From JAYZQT01 sp964412235 (GTDB taxonomy: Bacteria; Pseudomonadota; Alphaproteobacteria; MPNO01; UBA830): 64,000 bases of DNA. The stretch's first letter is position 1, and every line of letters starts with the position of its first letter. Below, piece by piece: positions 1-8,678 of the stretch. The DNA is taken from NCBI GenBank assembly GCA_964412235.1, contig CAYPNT010000003.1, positions 42,205-106,204 of the forward strand, read 5' to 3'. The notes below the pieces were generated by a model. It ran no database searches. It was not told the origin of the DNA and saw only the letters and a list, made by a program, of their open reading frames with translations. Made by a program: the position numbers and the translations under genes.

Positions 1-907
1 GTATCCATCGGATTGCGTCATCCGGGGTTCCCACCACCCAATCACGCCGTTCTACCGCGGATTCGGCTGTTATTTCCGATGCCGGTTGATCTTTATACGC
101 TTCGTAAAGCGGTTTAAAACCAATTGAGAGGAAGTATCCGGTTTCTCTCAGGATCCCTTCTCTCACATCAGACCACGCTTCTTCTCGTGAATCAGCCAAA
201 TAGAAATTGCTTACTAAATGCCATTTATCGCGATCTGCTACTTTACCATGGCGTTCACAGGCGTCTTCAAAGTCGTTCCAGAATTGTGTAAACACACCGT
301 TTCCGGGCCGGTTTAGACCACACGGCGACCAAATCTCCATGCCGTGTTTCGCAGCCAAGTCAAGGCTAGTAGACCCCCCGGTAGTCGGCAAGGCGAGAGG
401 CAAGCGGGGTTGCTGATATGACTTTAATTGCAGCCACAAGTCATTAAATTTCCAAAATTCTCCATGATGGCTGATAGGTTCATCGGCCTCCAAGAGGCCA
501 ACGATTATATCGGCAGATTCCGACATCATCCGCCGCCCGACGTCACTCTCTATGTTGAAAAGCTTCTTATCTGTAACCAAGCTGGATGGCCCGATCCCAA
601 GTACCGAACGCCCATATGATAAATGGTCTAAAAACGCTGCACGCTCAGCGACATGAAATGGATGATGGAACGGAAGATTTACCACCGAAGTACCCAAGCG
701 AATTCGCTGCGTTTTTGCGGCAGCCATAGACAAAGCCATTTCGGGAGAAGGCATCGTCTCCCAGCCCCCTGAGTGATGTTCTCCTATGTGAAAGGAATCA
801 AAGCCGAGACCTTCAACATAAGGAATTAAGTCTATATCCCGATGAAATGCCAACGTCGGATTTTCGGTTGGATGATGCGTGGGCATCATGAAAAACGAAA
901 ACTTCAT
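1..907 (-). CDS. Luciferase-like flavin monooxygenase, partial (3' end outside window)
   Basis: Reverse translation from an ATG at 907 gives an open frame of about 302 codons that runs off the left edge. The N-terminus (MKFSFFMMPTHH) followed by GFDSFHIGEHH and then TQRIRLGTSVVNLPFHHPFHVAE is the barrel start of bacterial-luciferase-like, F420/FMN-dependent monooxygenases. Later LLM features (HLSYGRSVLGIGPS, and a region resembling substrate-loop helices) are also present. An in-frame TGA lies 30 bases upstream, so 907 is the first ATG. It sits 31 bp after the two-domain VOC gene on the same strand, so both probably belong to one catabolic operon with the GMC oxidoreductase. The substrate is unknown; the family oxidises varied organic compounds with reduced flavin supplied by a partner reductase not seen here. 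Confidence 0.85.
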   Translation of the reverse strand, partial: MKFSFFMMPTHHPTENPTLAFHRDIDLIPYVEGLGFDSFHIGEHHSGGWETMPSPEMALSMAAAKTQRIRLGTSVVNLPFHHPFHVAERAAFLDHLSYGRSVLGIGPSSLVTDKKLFNIESDVGRRMMSESADIIVGLLEADEPISHHGEFWKFNDLWLQLKSYQQPRLPLALPTTGGSTSLDLAAKHGMEIWSPCGLNRPGNGVFTQFWNDFEDACERHGKVADRDKWHLVSNFYLADSREEAWSDVREGILRETGYFLSIGFKPLYEAYKDQPASEITAESAVERRDWVVGTPDDAIRWI

Positions 908-938
908 ATACTTATCCGCTAATCCAAACGCAAATCAA

Positions 939-2168
939 TTAACCCCAAGGACCCAAAAACTGTTCCCCGGCAAACGCATCGGATGCAGCGCCCAGTGTTT
1001 CTGGCCAATTTTCGTTATCAATTTTTCGGCGTTGATCTGCGGGTCTTGGGCGACCGTCCCAACCGATTTGTTCCATATGATAATAAAGTTGTATCGCGTG
1101 CCCATCCGGGTCAAGCGCTATCGCTGAATAATCCATCCCAGGGAACAATTCGGGTGGAAAATATCGAATTTCTACACCCTTTTCGGTCAACCAACGGATT
1201 GCTTTTCTTAACTGGTCATAATCATTTACACGAATGCCAAACGCCATATTTGTCGACCGTTCGGTTAGCCCAAGCTCCTTACGCAATGCCAGTGGATACA
1301 GGGCTAAAGAATGGTGTTCGGCGCCACAACGAAGGAAATGGCAGGCCTCACCGTTCCAATCGGTAGATTCAGTGATAACAAAGCCCAATCGATTTATATA
1401 AAAATTTAAGGTTTCTTCCATTCTTCCAGTGAAAAGGCCAACCGGCCCAATACCGGTTACTTTAAATGGTCGCGGAAGCATTACACCACCCACATCAAAA
1501 TCGGCATTGCCTAATTCCAAAGAGTTTGTCCCTGCTCGAAGATCTATCCCTGCTTCTTGAGCTATGCGAACTTCTTCTGCTTCTCGCATATAAGGTAATT
1601 CTGGCGCTTCCATGAATTTTTGATCGTACATATTTTGTGGTTTTGAAAGCCCATTCCACCCGATCTGCTCTATACCATAAAAGAGCTCGTTAACACGCCC
1701 ATCGGTGTCTACCGGATATACGTGCCAATTCGACCCGGGAATATCGCGTCCCGTTCTTCCATATGTAACGCCCACCTCGCTGAACCAATCTGTTGCATCT
1801 CTCACTTCCTGCAAACTACCAACTTGCCACGTGATCTGGTTCATGGTTGCGTCATCCGCTAACGTATCATTGTAATCGATGGCTTTCCGGACCTTCCACG
1901 GAAATAAAACAAAAGCATGATGATCCGTTCCATAACGCATAAAAAACCCTCGTGTCTCTCCAAGACCCTCCACGTCTTTGGGATCTTTAGCACGAGGTCC
2001 GAAATCCAGATCATCCGTAATTTGAAACCCCAATAAATCACGATAAAATTGAAGGGACTTTTGCATGTCGTTGGCGTAAAATCCAAAATGGCCAAGGCGC
2101 CTAATTTTAAACGGTCGTTCTAACCGATATCCACCAACCACAAATTCATTAGTCGCTTGTTTCGCCAT
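939..2168 (-). CDS. Two-domain VOC (glyoxalase/extradiol dioxygenase-like) protein
   Basis: 409 aa with two VOC modules (about residues 22-170 and 235-370), each ending in a near-identical MEQIGW/IEQIGW segment, so the protein is an internal duplication. Domain 1 has a complete candidate metal triad: H27 in RLGHFGF, H83/H84 in TDHHAFVLF and E161 in RVNELFYG. In domain 2 the equivalent positions read P242, H285/H286 and Q360, so that metal site looks lost. This suggests a type I extradiol dioxygenase or related VOC enzyme using the N-terminal site, the opposite of classical two-domain catechol 2,3-dioxygenases. A GGGAGG ribosome site precedes the ATG at 2168. It lies between the GMC oxidoreductase and the LLM gene on the same strand. 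The substrate cannot be named. Confidence 0.85.
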   Translation of the reverse strand: MAKQATNEFVVGGYRLERPFKIRRLGHFGFYANDMQKSLQFYRDLLGFQITDDLDFGPRAKDPKDVEGLGETRGFFMRYGTDHHAFVLFPWKVRKAIDYNDTLADDATMNQITWQVGSLQEVRDATDWFSEVGVTYGRTGRDIPGSNWHVYPVDTDGRVNELFYGIEQIGWNGLSKPQNMYDQKFMEAPELPYMREAEEVRIAQEAGIDLRAGTNSLELGNADFDVGGVMLPRPFKVTGIGPVGLFTGRMEETLNFYINRLGFVITESTDWNGEACHFLRCGAEHHSLALYPLALRKELGLTERSTNMAFGIRVNDYDQLRKAIRWLTEKGVEIRYFPPELFPGMDYSAIALDPDGHAIQLYYHMEQIGWDGRPRPADQRRKIDNENWPETLGAASDAFAGEQFLGPWG

Positions 2169-2185
2169 AACCGCCTCCCTAGTAT

Positions 2186-3820
2186 CTATGCGTTCACTGC
2201 GGGTTTCAAATAAGTATTACCAAGGATATGGTCGCTTACCTTTTCCGCAATAACAAGTACTGCCGCGTGAATATTTCCTGAAACAAGATCGGGCATTGCG
2301 GAAGCATCTATAACTCGTAAGTTTTCCGCACCTTTTACCCTGCACTCGGTATCTAAAACCGCATCTTCACCGATACCCATGGGTGTCGTACAAGATGGAT
2401 GGTGAGCCGTTATCGCCGTTTTCCTGATCCACTGATCAATCTCGTCGTCAGTTTTGATCTTTGCGCCCGGTACGAGTTCAACTCCCCGTATCTTTTCCAT
2501 TGCGGGTTGGTGCAATAGTTCGCGCGCTAGTTTCACACCCGTCCTCAATGTTTCTAGGTCTCCTGACACAGACAGAAAGTTCTGCCGGATACGCACTTTG
2601 TCATGAGGATTGGCTGACCTCAGCAACACCTCACCCCTACTCTCGGGATGCAATAACACAGGGCGCAACCCAAAGCCATCGTCGTACGGAGAACGTATAC
2701 CTGGGAACCAGAGGCGCGCATTACCGGGTGCCCCGCGAAACAAAAATTGGATGTCTGTTGTCGACAAACCAGATTTTGTTTTTACAAAGCCGTGTAAACC
2801 TCCCGGTAATACTGTGGCAGGACCCACTCCAAACATATGTGCCAGGACGATTGAAACCCCCATCCTGTCAGCGCGCATCGACTTACGGAACGGACCCGCG
2901 ATCGGACGCGAAGCCATCGGCTGTACTGCGAGATGGTCCTGCAGATTTTGTCCAACATTAGGAGAGTGTATTATTGGTTCGATGCCTACCTCTCGAAGGT
3001 GTTCGGCGGGTCCTATGCCTGATAGCATCAAGAGTTGTGGAGAGTTAAACACACCCCCCGACAAAATGACTTCTTTTTCGGCATAGACTTGGTCAGATTT
3101 TCCAAGTCGCGAACAAATAACACCCTCCGCCCGGGTGCCCCGCATAACAACTTTGGTCACAAGTGTACTGTCGCGCAATGTTACATTTCCGCGTCTAATT
3201 GCGGGGCGCAAAAATGCAGTCGCAGCACTATGTCGACGACCTTTGTAAATAGTCGACTGGCTCCGCCCTAACCCCTCTTGTTTCTCGCCGTTATAGTCCT
3301 CAGTGAAACCAATCCCAGAAGATTTTCCCGCTTCGATCCACGCCTCCCAAAGCGGGTCAAGGGACCGAGCTGACTGGGTTTGGAGAGGCCCGTCCCCACC
3401 CCGCCATGCGTCTGCTCCTTTTTCCCATGACTCCATCCTTCGGAAGTAGGGCAATACGTCCGCGTATGACCAGCCCGTCGCACCGTTTGCAGCCCATCGA
3501 TCATAATCACCCCGGTGGCCTCGCACATAGGCCATAACGTTGATGGACGAAGATCCACCAACAACCTTACCCCGCATTGCCTCTATTCGCCGGCCCTGCA
3601 TACTGTCCTCAGGCTCAGCATCATATCCCCAATCGTGAGCCCGCTTATCATGCATTTTTCCAAGACCAAGCGGTATATGAATTAAAGGGTCGGTATCAGG
3701 CCCACCTGCTTCTATAACCAGTATTCGGTTTTCAGGGTTGGCACCGAGCCGATAAGCAAGAAGACACCCCGCGCTTCCAGCGCCCACAATTATGTAATCG
3801 TATTCCTTGGTCTGCCCCAT
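2186..3820 (-). CDS. GMC family FAD-dependent oxidoreductase (choline dehydrogenase-like)
   Basis: 544 aa, the usual length for the family. The N-terminus carries the FAD Rossmann motif GAGSAGC (residues 13-19) followed by VIEAGG. GMC signature 1 (GKVVGGSSSINVMAYVRGH) and signature 2 (GGVFNSPQLLMLSGIGP) are both present, as are the C-terminal catalytic-region motifs AHHPSCTTPMG and SGNIHAAVLVIAEK. Family members oxidise alcohols to aldehydes or ketones. It ends 17 bp before the VOC gene, so a GMC-VOC-LLM operon reading leftward is likely. The context suggests alcohol oxidation of a catabolic intermediate rather than choline, since betaine genes are absent. Confidence 0.92.
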   Translation of the reverse strand: MGQTKEYDYIIVGAGSAGCLLAYRLGANPENRILVIEAGGPDTDPLIHIPLGLGKMHDKRAHDWGYDAEPEDSMQGRRIEAMRGKVVGGSSSINVMAYVRGHRGDYDRWAANGATGWSYADVLPYFRRMESWEKGADAWRGGDGPLQTQSARSLDPLWEAWIEAGKSSGIGFTEDYNGEKQEGLGRSQSTIYKGRRHSAATAFLRPAIRRGNVTLRDSTLVTKVVMRGTRAEGVICSRLGKSDQVYAEKEVILSGGVFNSPQLLMLSGIGPAEHLREVGIEPIIHSPNVGQNLQDHLAVQPMASRPIAGPFRKSMRADRMGVSIVLAHMFGVGPATVLPGGLHGFVKTKSGLSTTDIQFLFRGAPGNARLWFPGIRSPYDDGFGLRPVLLHPESRGEVLLRSANPHDKVRIRQNFLSVSGDLETLRTGVKLARELLHQPAMEKIRGVELVPGAKIKTDDEIDQWIRKTAITAHHPSCTTPMGIGEDAVLDTECRVKGAENLRVIDASAMPDLVSGNIHAAVLVIAEKVSDHILGNTYLKPAVNA

Positions 3821-4010
3821 TTGGTTCGTTCTTTCGGCTATTATTTACGGTAAAACCGTTCATGCCCGTTTAATCATAACGTCCATCAAAAGCAATTCAC
3901 AACGTAGCGGTTATAGTGGAGCGACAACGGGAAATTATCTGATCAATAGTGAAGGAACACGTTAAAGACGGGATGCGCGCAATATGTCTCTGCTCCGCCC
4001 AACAATGTTT

Positions 4011-4244
4011 TCACGCCTTCTTAATTTCCTTGATTGGCGGTTTTGGAACTCCTGAACGCTCCTCTATTTCCCGATCCTGCTTTTCAATAGCTGCTCGAGC
4101 AAGGTCCATCATGTCTTCCACTCCAAACGGATCAACAAGGAGTTCTCCAGACACCCGTCGGTTGGAACTAAGACTTCCGTCTTCATAAACCACGTTGAAG
4201 TTGCGTGCTACTGGTTTAACTGACTTTTTCTTCCGACCAGCCAT
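4011..4244 (-). CDS. Small conserved-looking hypothetical protein (77 aa)
   Basis: An ATG at 4244 follows a GGTGGA ribosome site, giving a 77 aa protein. An ATG 24 bp further upstream is possible but lacks such a site. The N-terminus is a basic patch (AGRKKKSVKPVAR), the centre reads NVVYEDGSLSSNRRV, and a charged helical stretch (DLARAAIEKQDREIEERSG) closes the protein. There is no cysteine and no membrane segment. I do not recognise the family. It stands alone between the GMC operon and the divergent hydrolase gene, with a dyad-rich intergenic region upstream. The charged helix and basic start would suit a nucleic-acid or protein binding accessory factor, but that is only inference. Confidence 0.6.
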   Translation of the reverse strand: MAGRKKKSVKPVARNFNVVYEDGSLSSNRRVSGELLVDPFGVEDMMDLARAAIEKQDREIEERSGVPKPPIKEIKKA

Positions 4245-4289
4245 TGCTGTTCCACCAACTATAAACAAATATTATACGGATACGCTTAA

Positions 4290-4365
4290 CCGCTATATCA
4301 CATACGGACTTTGTATCCGAATAAAATTAGGGCAACGCGGCGACCGACCCATTATGATATAGCGG
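4290..4365. repeat. 11-bp inverted repeat pair
   Basis: CCGCTATATCA (4290-4300) is the exact reverse complement of TGATATAGCGG (4355-4365). The arms are separated by 54 bases and are too far apart for a simple terminator. They may be two oppositely oriented binding sites for one regulator acting on the divergent genes. Confidence 0.5.
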
Positions 4366-4613
4366 ATAAACCCAATAATGGACAAGCGTTTTGCTCTTTT
4401 TGTACAGTATTTTTCGTTTTAGATTAAGATATTACAGTAAGATTAGAAGCGTCTTGAATGCTAATCACGTCCTAACTCGGTATATTTAAATGATACCTAA
4501 ATTCGATAGAAACCCTTAGTTCTACACACCATGTTGAGATCCCATAAAATTACGCCAACTTTATGAAAATTATTCTTTTTAGTGGGTAACATCGTTATCA
4601 TTTGTTCTAGCTC

Positions 4614-4628
4614 TGCATGCGTCATGCA
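4614..4628. promoter_or_regulatory. Candidate operator palindrome
   Basis: TGCATG-CGT-CATGCA is a perfect 6-bp dyad with a 3-base centre, placed 51 bases upstream of the hydrolase start. Position and symmetry fit a dimeric repressor site; which regulator would bind is unknown. Confidence 0.35.
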
Positions 4629-4679
4629 TAAAAACGATTTCTTATTAATCGTTATATACACAATGCAAAGGATTTAGCC

Positions 4680-5753
4680 TTGAATAACAGTCAGAATGTA
4701 ATCGCCTCCGTAATGGAAAGTAGCAAAGGTCGGATGATAGGTGACGGACTAGAAGCAGCTGATATAGACGAAATCCTCGATAAGTGTTCAGGCTGGGGTG
4801 ATTGGTATGAAGTGGTAACGGCGATCGGCGATCGATACGAGCAATTAGCGGAAGATCGTCTTAAGACTAACCACGACCTTTCCGCGGGTATCTACCTCTG
4901 GAAAGCATGCATGTATTACCATTACGCTCAATTTTATATGTTCGAAAGGCCAGACCTTCGAGAAGCTGGCCAAAAACGAAAAGTTGCCCTGTACAACAGA
5001 GCCGCCCCGTACCTTTATCCTCCGGCTCAACGAATAGATATCCCTTTTGACGGTTTAAGTATCCCAGGCTTCCTGAGAAAACCTGTTGGCGTCGATAAAC
5101 CTCCCTGTGCAATCCTGATAGGGGGACTGGAAAGCACCAAAGAAGAAAGCTACTTATTTGAAAACATGTGCCACCATCGAGGCATGGCTACTTTTGCGTT
5201 TGATGGCCCCGGCCAGGGCGAAATGTTTTTTCAAACCAAAATTCGTCCGGACTTTGAACGCTTTACGTCCGCAGTAATAGACTATCTCCAAACAAGAACA
5301 GATATAGATAACTCAAAATTTGGCATCCTTGGGCGAAGCTTTGGGGGGTATTATGCGCCTCGGAGCGCGGCGTACGACAAGCGCATCGCTGCGTGCGTTT
5401 GTTGGGGCGTTTTATATGAACTCGATAGTTTTTGGTGGGACATGCATGAAATGACGCGTAATGGTTTCACTTATTGTGCCGGGGAAATAGACCCCGAAAA
5501 GGGAAGAAAGAAGCTCGAGTGTATTAATCTTTCTGATTGCGCAGAGGAAATCGAATGTGCGCTATACCTCCAACACGGGGTTAAGGATGACCTCATACCT
5601 TTCAGCCAAGCGCTCAGGCTGGAAAAAGAAGCTGTCAATGCGAAAGAAATTGTAACTCACTATGAACCAGAAGGCATACACTGTTGCCACAATTTGTATC
5701 ATGTGACGCGGTTACCTATGGCAGATTTTCTAGCAACGCATTTAACCAGTTAA
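4680..5753 (+). CDS. Alpha/beta hydrolase, 2,6-dihydropseudooxynicotine hydrolase-like
   Basis: 357 aa. Translation probably begins at TTG (4680), as AAAGGA lies about 9 bases upstream and no ATG is nearby. An N-terminal helical part (about 1-115, with YHYAQFYMFERPDLREAGQKRK) precedes the hydrolase core. The nucleophile elbow is GRSFGG (S220), the acid is D303/D304 in HGVKDDLIPF, and the base is H334 in EGIHCCHN. This architecture, including the helical cap, resembles the C-C bond hydrolase of nicotine degradation and the broader DUF1100/FrsA-like group. It is followed 86 bp later by an NtaA-type monooxygenase, so oxygenation and then carbon-carbon or ester cleavage of one substrate is plausible. 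The exact substrate is unknown. Confidence 0.85.
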   Translation: MNNSQNVIASVMESSKGRMIGDGLEAADIDEILDKCSGWGDWYEVVTAIGDRYEQLAEDRLKTNHDLSAGIYLWKACMYYHYAQFYMFERPDLREAGQKRKVALYNRAAPYLYPPAQRIDIPFDGLSIPGFLRKPVGVDKPPCAILIGGLESTKEESYLFENMCHHRGMATFAFDGPGQGEMFFQTKIRPDFERFTSAVIDYLQTRTDIDNSKFGILGRSFGGYYAPRSAAYDKRIAACVCWGVLYELDSFWWDMHEMTRNGFTYCAGEIDPEKGRKKLECINLSDCAEEIECALYLQHGVKDDLIPFSQALRLEKEAVNAKEIVTHYEPEGIHCCHNLYHVTRLPMADFLATHLTS

Positions 5754-5839
5754 AATTCGGGACAAACCCTTGAAGGAAGACATTTTGTAACGAGCAGGAA
5801 CACTCCGTAATTGCGGTTTTTGTAATCGAGGTCAGTACG

Positions 5840-7165
5840 ATGATGAAACTGGGGCTTTTCATGTTGGGTGGAGGACACCACATTGCTGCATGGCGCGACC
5901 CATCAGCCCAAAAAGGCGCTGCCCTTGACATTCAACATTACGTAGAGATAGCCCAGATTGGGGAACGCGGCCTCTTTGATTTTATTTTCACCGCAGATAC
6001 CAATGCATTCTTCTATGGTGATGATATATACAAGCTGCGCCGAACACCCGAAACGCTGCGTCTCGAACCTCTCACCCTTCTATCTTCGCTTGCAATGGTG
6101 ACTAAAAACATTGGTTTAATCTGTACCGCAACGACCACATACCTTGATCCATTTCACGTGGCCCGGCAGTTTGCATCACTAGACCGTATAAGTGGGGGTC
6201 GAGCAGGTTGGAATCTGGTCACGTCATCTGCTCCCGCTGAAGCACAAAATTTCAGCGTTGACGCACATCCTAAGCCTTTTGACCGGTACGAAAAAGCAGC
6301 AGAGTTTGCACGAGTCGTGGTTGGGTTGTGGGATAGCTGGGAGGACGACGCCGTAATAGAAGATAAGTTGAGCGGAGAATTCTATGACCCGGAAAAACTG
6401 CACCGTTTGAACCACAAAGGTAAATACTTTTCTGTCCGCGGCCCTCTGACCATAGAACGATCACCGCAAGGCCGACCGATAATTGTGCAAGCAGGTCAGT
6501 CGGAATTGGGACGCGCACTCGCCGCTGAAACGGCTGAAGTGATCTTCACGGTGCAACAGAACGTTGATGATGCGCGGGCATTTTATTCGGACGTGAAAAC
6601 ACGTGCTGCAGCTTTTGGCCGTTCGGCTAATGAAATTAACGTGATGCCCGGACTTCTCCCAATTGTGGGGAAAACACGTCGCGAAGCCGAAGAAAAGTTA
6701 CGTGCAATCAATACACTTATACACCCAGAAGTGGGAATAGACCGCTTATCTAATATCCTCGGTATCGATCTTTCAGACTACCCTTTAGACGGTCCCTTGC
6801 CGGAAATCCCGCAAGGGGCAGAACAGCAAGGGCGTCAAAAAATTGTTGTAGAGGTCGCCCGCCGGCATAATTTGACTATCTCTCAACTTTACAAAGCGGT
6901 TACCGGCGTTCGAGGTCACCGCACATTCTGCGGCACTGCGGAAGAGATAGCGGACTCTATGCAAGAGTGGGTGGATGGTGGAGCGGCTGATGGCTTTAAT
7001 ATTATGTCGTTAACATACCCGGATGAATTGAACGAATTTGTCAATCAAGTGGTACCTATATTACAAGACCGCAATGTTTTCCGTAAAAAATATGAGAGTG
7101 AATTACTTCGGGAAAATTTAGGTCTCCCCATACCAAATAATAGCCAGACCTGCCCCGCGCTCTAG
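5840..7165 (+). CDS. NtaA/SnaA/DszA-family FMN-dependent monooxygenase
   Basis: 441 aa, matching the large subunits of two-component monooxygenases of the nitrilotriacetate, pristinamycin and dibenzothiophene-sulfone type. Diagnostic stretches are the start LGLFMLGGGHHIAAWR, ERGLFDFIFTAD, FHVARQFASLDRISGGRAGWNLVTS, and RPIIVQAGQSELGRALAAETAEVIFT. The C-terminus has VRGHRTFCGTAEEIADSMQEW. A GAGGT precedes the paired ATG codons at 5840/5843; either may be used. It needs a separate flavin reductase, which is not encoded nearby. It is co-directional with the C-C hydrolase upstream, and both probably share a promoter. The enzyme would hydroxylate or cleave C-N, C-S or C-O bonds next to an activated carbon. 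Confidence 0.9.
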   Translation: MMKLGLFMLGGGHHIAAWRDPSAQKGAALDIQHYVEIAQIGERGLFDFIFTADTNAFFYGDDIYKLRRTPETLRLEPLTLLSSLAMVTKNIGLICTATTTYLDPFHVARQFASLDRISGGRAGWNLVTSSAPAEAQNFSVDAHPKPFDRYEKAAEFARVVVGLWDSWEDDAVIEDKLSGEFYDPEKLHRLNHKGKYFSVRGPLTIERSPQGRPIIVQAGQSELGRALAAETAEVIFTVQQNVDDARAFYSDVKTRAAAFGRSANEINVMPGLLPIVGKTRREAEEKLRAINTLIHPEVGIDRLSNILGIDLSDYPLDGPLPEIPQGAEQQGRQKIVVEVARRHNLTISQLYKAVTGVRGHRTFCGTAEEIADSMQEWVDGGAADGFNIMSLTYPDELNEFVNQVVPILQDRNVFRKKYESELLRENLGLPIPNNSQTCPAL

Positions 7166-7392
7166 ATAGCTAGATGTACCCAGATGAAACCGTTTCCACA
7201 GGATCGAAGTGATATTCTACAATATGATATCTCTGACGAAAAGGCTCACGCTTAGTGCAGTCTTGATCGATTTAAGGCCTCTGTGGGCAATCGATTACAG
7301 GTTAAAACTGCAACCTGCAGTGCAATTGATAATATCATATAAGTTGGTTTCAATTTAACGCCCTCTATCTATTTGAAACCATTTAAAAAAGT

Positions 7393-7469
7393 TGGTAGCG
7401 GAGGAGGGACTCGAACCCCCGACACGCGGATTATGATTCCGCTGCTCTAACCAGCTGAGCTACTCCGCC
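7393..7469 (-). tRNA. tRNA-Met (CAT), elongator type
   Basis: The minus strand folds as a 77-nt cloverleaf. It has a GGCGGAG/CTCCGCT acceptor (first pair G-U), a D arm with GTAGCTCAGCTGG, anticodon stem GCGGA/TCCGC with loop ATCATAA (anticodon CAT), the T arm GGGGGTTCGAGTCCCTC, and an encoded CCA end. The lack of a C1-A72 mismatch argues against an initiator, and the sequence closely resembles the elongator tRNA-Met of other alphaproteobacteria. A lysidine-modified tRNA-Ile with the same genomic anticodon cannot be fully excluded. It lies 60 bp downstream of mnmA on the same strand. Confidence 0.95.
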
Positions 7470-7529
7470 ACCGGGTCGCCGGATATAGGGGTTACCCCCG
7501 TCTTCGTCAAGGACCATAAGCGCATGAAC

Positions 7530-8642
7530 TCAGGCGCCATATTGAATCCAGCCGCCCCCGAGCAAACGTTCGCCATCATAGAAAACACACGCCTGACCGG
7601 GGGCAACCGCGCGCTCTGGGCTTTCCAGTATAACTTTTGCCTCCATGTTGATGCCATCAAACAAGAGTGTCGCCGGCACAGGTTCCTGTGTAGACCTAAC
7701 CTTTACAGAAACGCGCAGACTACTTTCCAAACTCTCCGTCTCTCCCAACCAATTGACCCCCGACAAGTGGATCTGTTTCTTTCCTAGTTTAGATGCTGGA
7801 CCCACGGTAATACGCCGTGTTTTGGGGTCTATCTTTATTACGTAGAACGGTTTACCCATACCTCCAATTCCGATCCCTCGACGCTGCCCAATCGTGTAGT
7901 TAATAATGCCACCATGTTCGCCCAGCACTTTACCATCTAAATCAATAATTTCTCCTGGATCCATAGCTCCTGGTCGAATTTTTTCTACAACCGAAGCGTA
8001 GTCAGCGTTTGGCACAAAACAAATGTCTTGGCTATCCGGCTTTTCCGCGACAGACAACCCGAAGCGGTTTGCATGAGAACGTACATCATTTTTAGGTACG
8101 GCGCCCAAGGGAAACCGAAGAAAATCCGCCTGCTCCTGGGTGGTAGCAAAAAGAAAATAACTCTGATCGCGCGCACTATCCTCAGCACGAAATAACACTC
8201 CCTTACCATCTACATTTTCTCGGCGTATATAGTGTCCAGTCGCAAGAGCATCAGCACCTAAGTCTCTCGCGGTAGCAAGTAGATCTCGAAATTTAACCGT
8301 TTGATTACATAAAACACAGGGGATCGGTGTTTCTCCACGCACATAGCTATCCGCGAAAGCTTCAATGACCTCTGCCCGAAAACGCGATTCATAATTAAGT
8401 ACGTAGTGAGGAATTCCAATTGTTTCCGCAGCCCGCTTGGCGTCAAATATATCCTGACCTGCGCAACAAGCTTTCTCGCGTTTGATTGCTTCACCATGAT
8501 CATACAACTGCAACGTTACACCAATAGCGTCGTAACCCTGTTCGGCCAGTAGCAATGCAGTGACAGAACTGTCGACGCCACCCGACATTGCAACTACAAC
8601 GCGTGTGTCCTTTGGTTTTTTATCAAAGCCAAGCGAATTCAT
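7530..8642 (-). CDS. mnmA: tRNA-specific 2-thiouridylase MnmA
   Basis: 370 aa, normal length. The PP-loop motif AMSGGVDSSV (residues 18-27) binds ATP. The catalytic cysteine pair is seen at C112 (PCVLCNQTVKF) and C208 (DSQDICFVP). GHYIRR and TIGQRRGIGIGG are further family motifs, and the C-terminal beta-barrel ends in VAPGQACVFYDGERLLGGGWI. The enzyme thiolates U34 of tRNA-Lys, -Glu and -Gln in the cytoplasm, taking sulfur from a relay or directly from a cysteine desulfurase. A TAGGT sits just before the ATG at 8642. It is a housekeeping gene next to the tRNA-Met gene, a break between catabolic blocks. Confidence 0.97.
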   Translation of the reverse strand: MNSLGFDKKPKDTRVVVAMSGGVDSSVTALLLAEQGYDAIGVTLQLYDHGEAIKREKACCAGQDIFDAKRAAETIGIPHYVLNYESRFRAEVIEAFADSYVRGETPIPCVLCNQTVKFRDLLATARDLGADALATGHYIRRENVDGKGVLFRAEDSARDQSYFLFATTQEQADFLRFPLGAVPKNDVRSHANRFGLSVAEKPDSQDICFVPNADYASVVEKIRPGAMDPGEIIDLDGKVLGEHGGIINYTIGQRRGIGIGGMGKPFYVIKIDPKTRRITVGPASKLGKKQIHLSGVNWLGETESLESSLRVSVKVRSTQEPVPATLLFDGINMEAKVILESPERAVAPGQACVFYDGERLLGGGWIQYGA

Positions 8643-8678
8643 AACAACCTAGTATCTCAAATATAATTTAATCAGACC

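Larger units (their letters stand above)
4245..4679. promoter_or_regulatory. Divergent intergenic region between the 77 aa gene and the hydrolase gene
   Basis: About 435 bases without a gene, AT-rich. It holds an 11-bp inverted repeat (CCGCTATATCA at 4290-4300 and TGATATAGCGG at 4355-4365), a smaller nested pair (CGGATAC 4277-4283 and GTATCCG 4313-4319), and a short palindrome TGCATG-CGT-CATGCA at 4614-4628 just ahead of the hydrolase. These are plausible operators for the two divergent promoters, but no sigma-70 hexamers could be assigned confidently. Confidence 0.5.

Noticed and set aside
983..1366. Open frame antisense to the VOC gene
   Set aside because: No ribosome site, no recognisable domain, and fully shadowed by a confident gene on the other strand; the same holds for the other antisense frames.
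7222..7340. Inverted repeat ATATGATAT/ATATCATAT between the monooxygenase gene and tRNA-Met
   Set aside because: Short, AT-rich arms 101 bases apart in an AT-rich gap; expected by chance.
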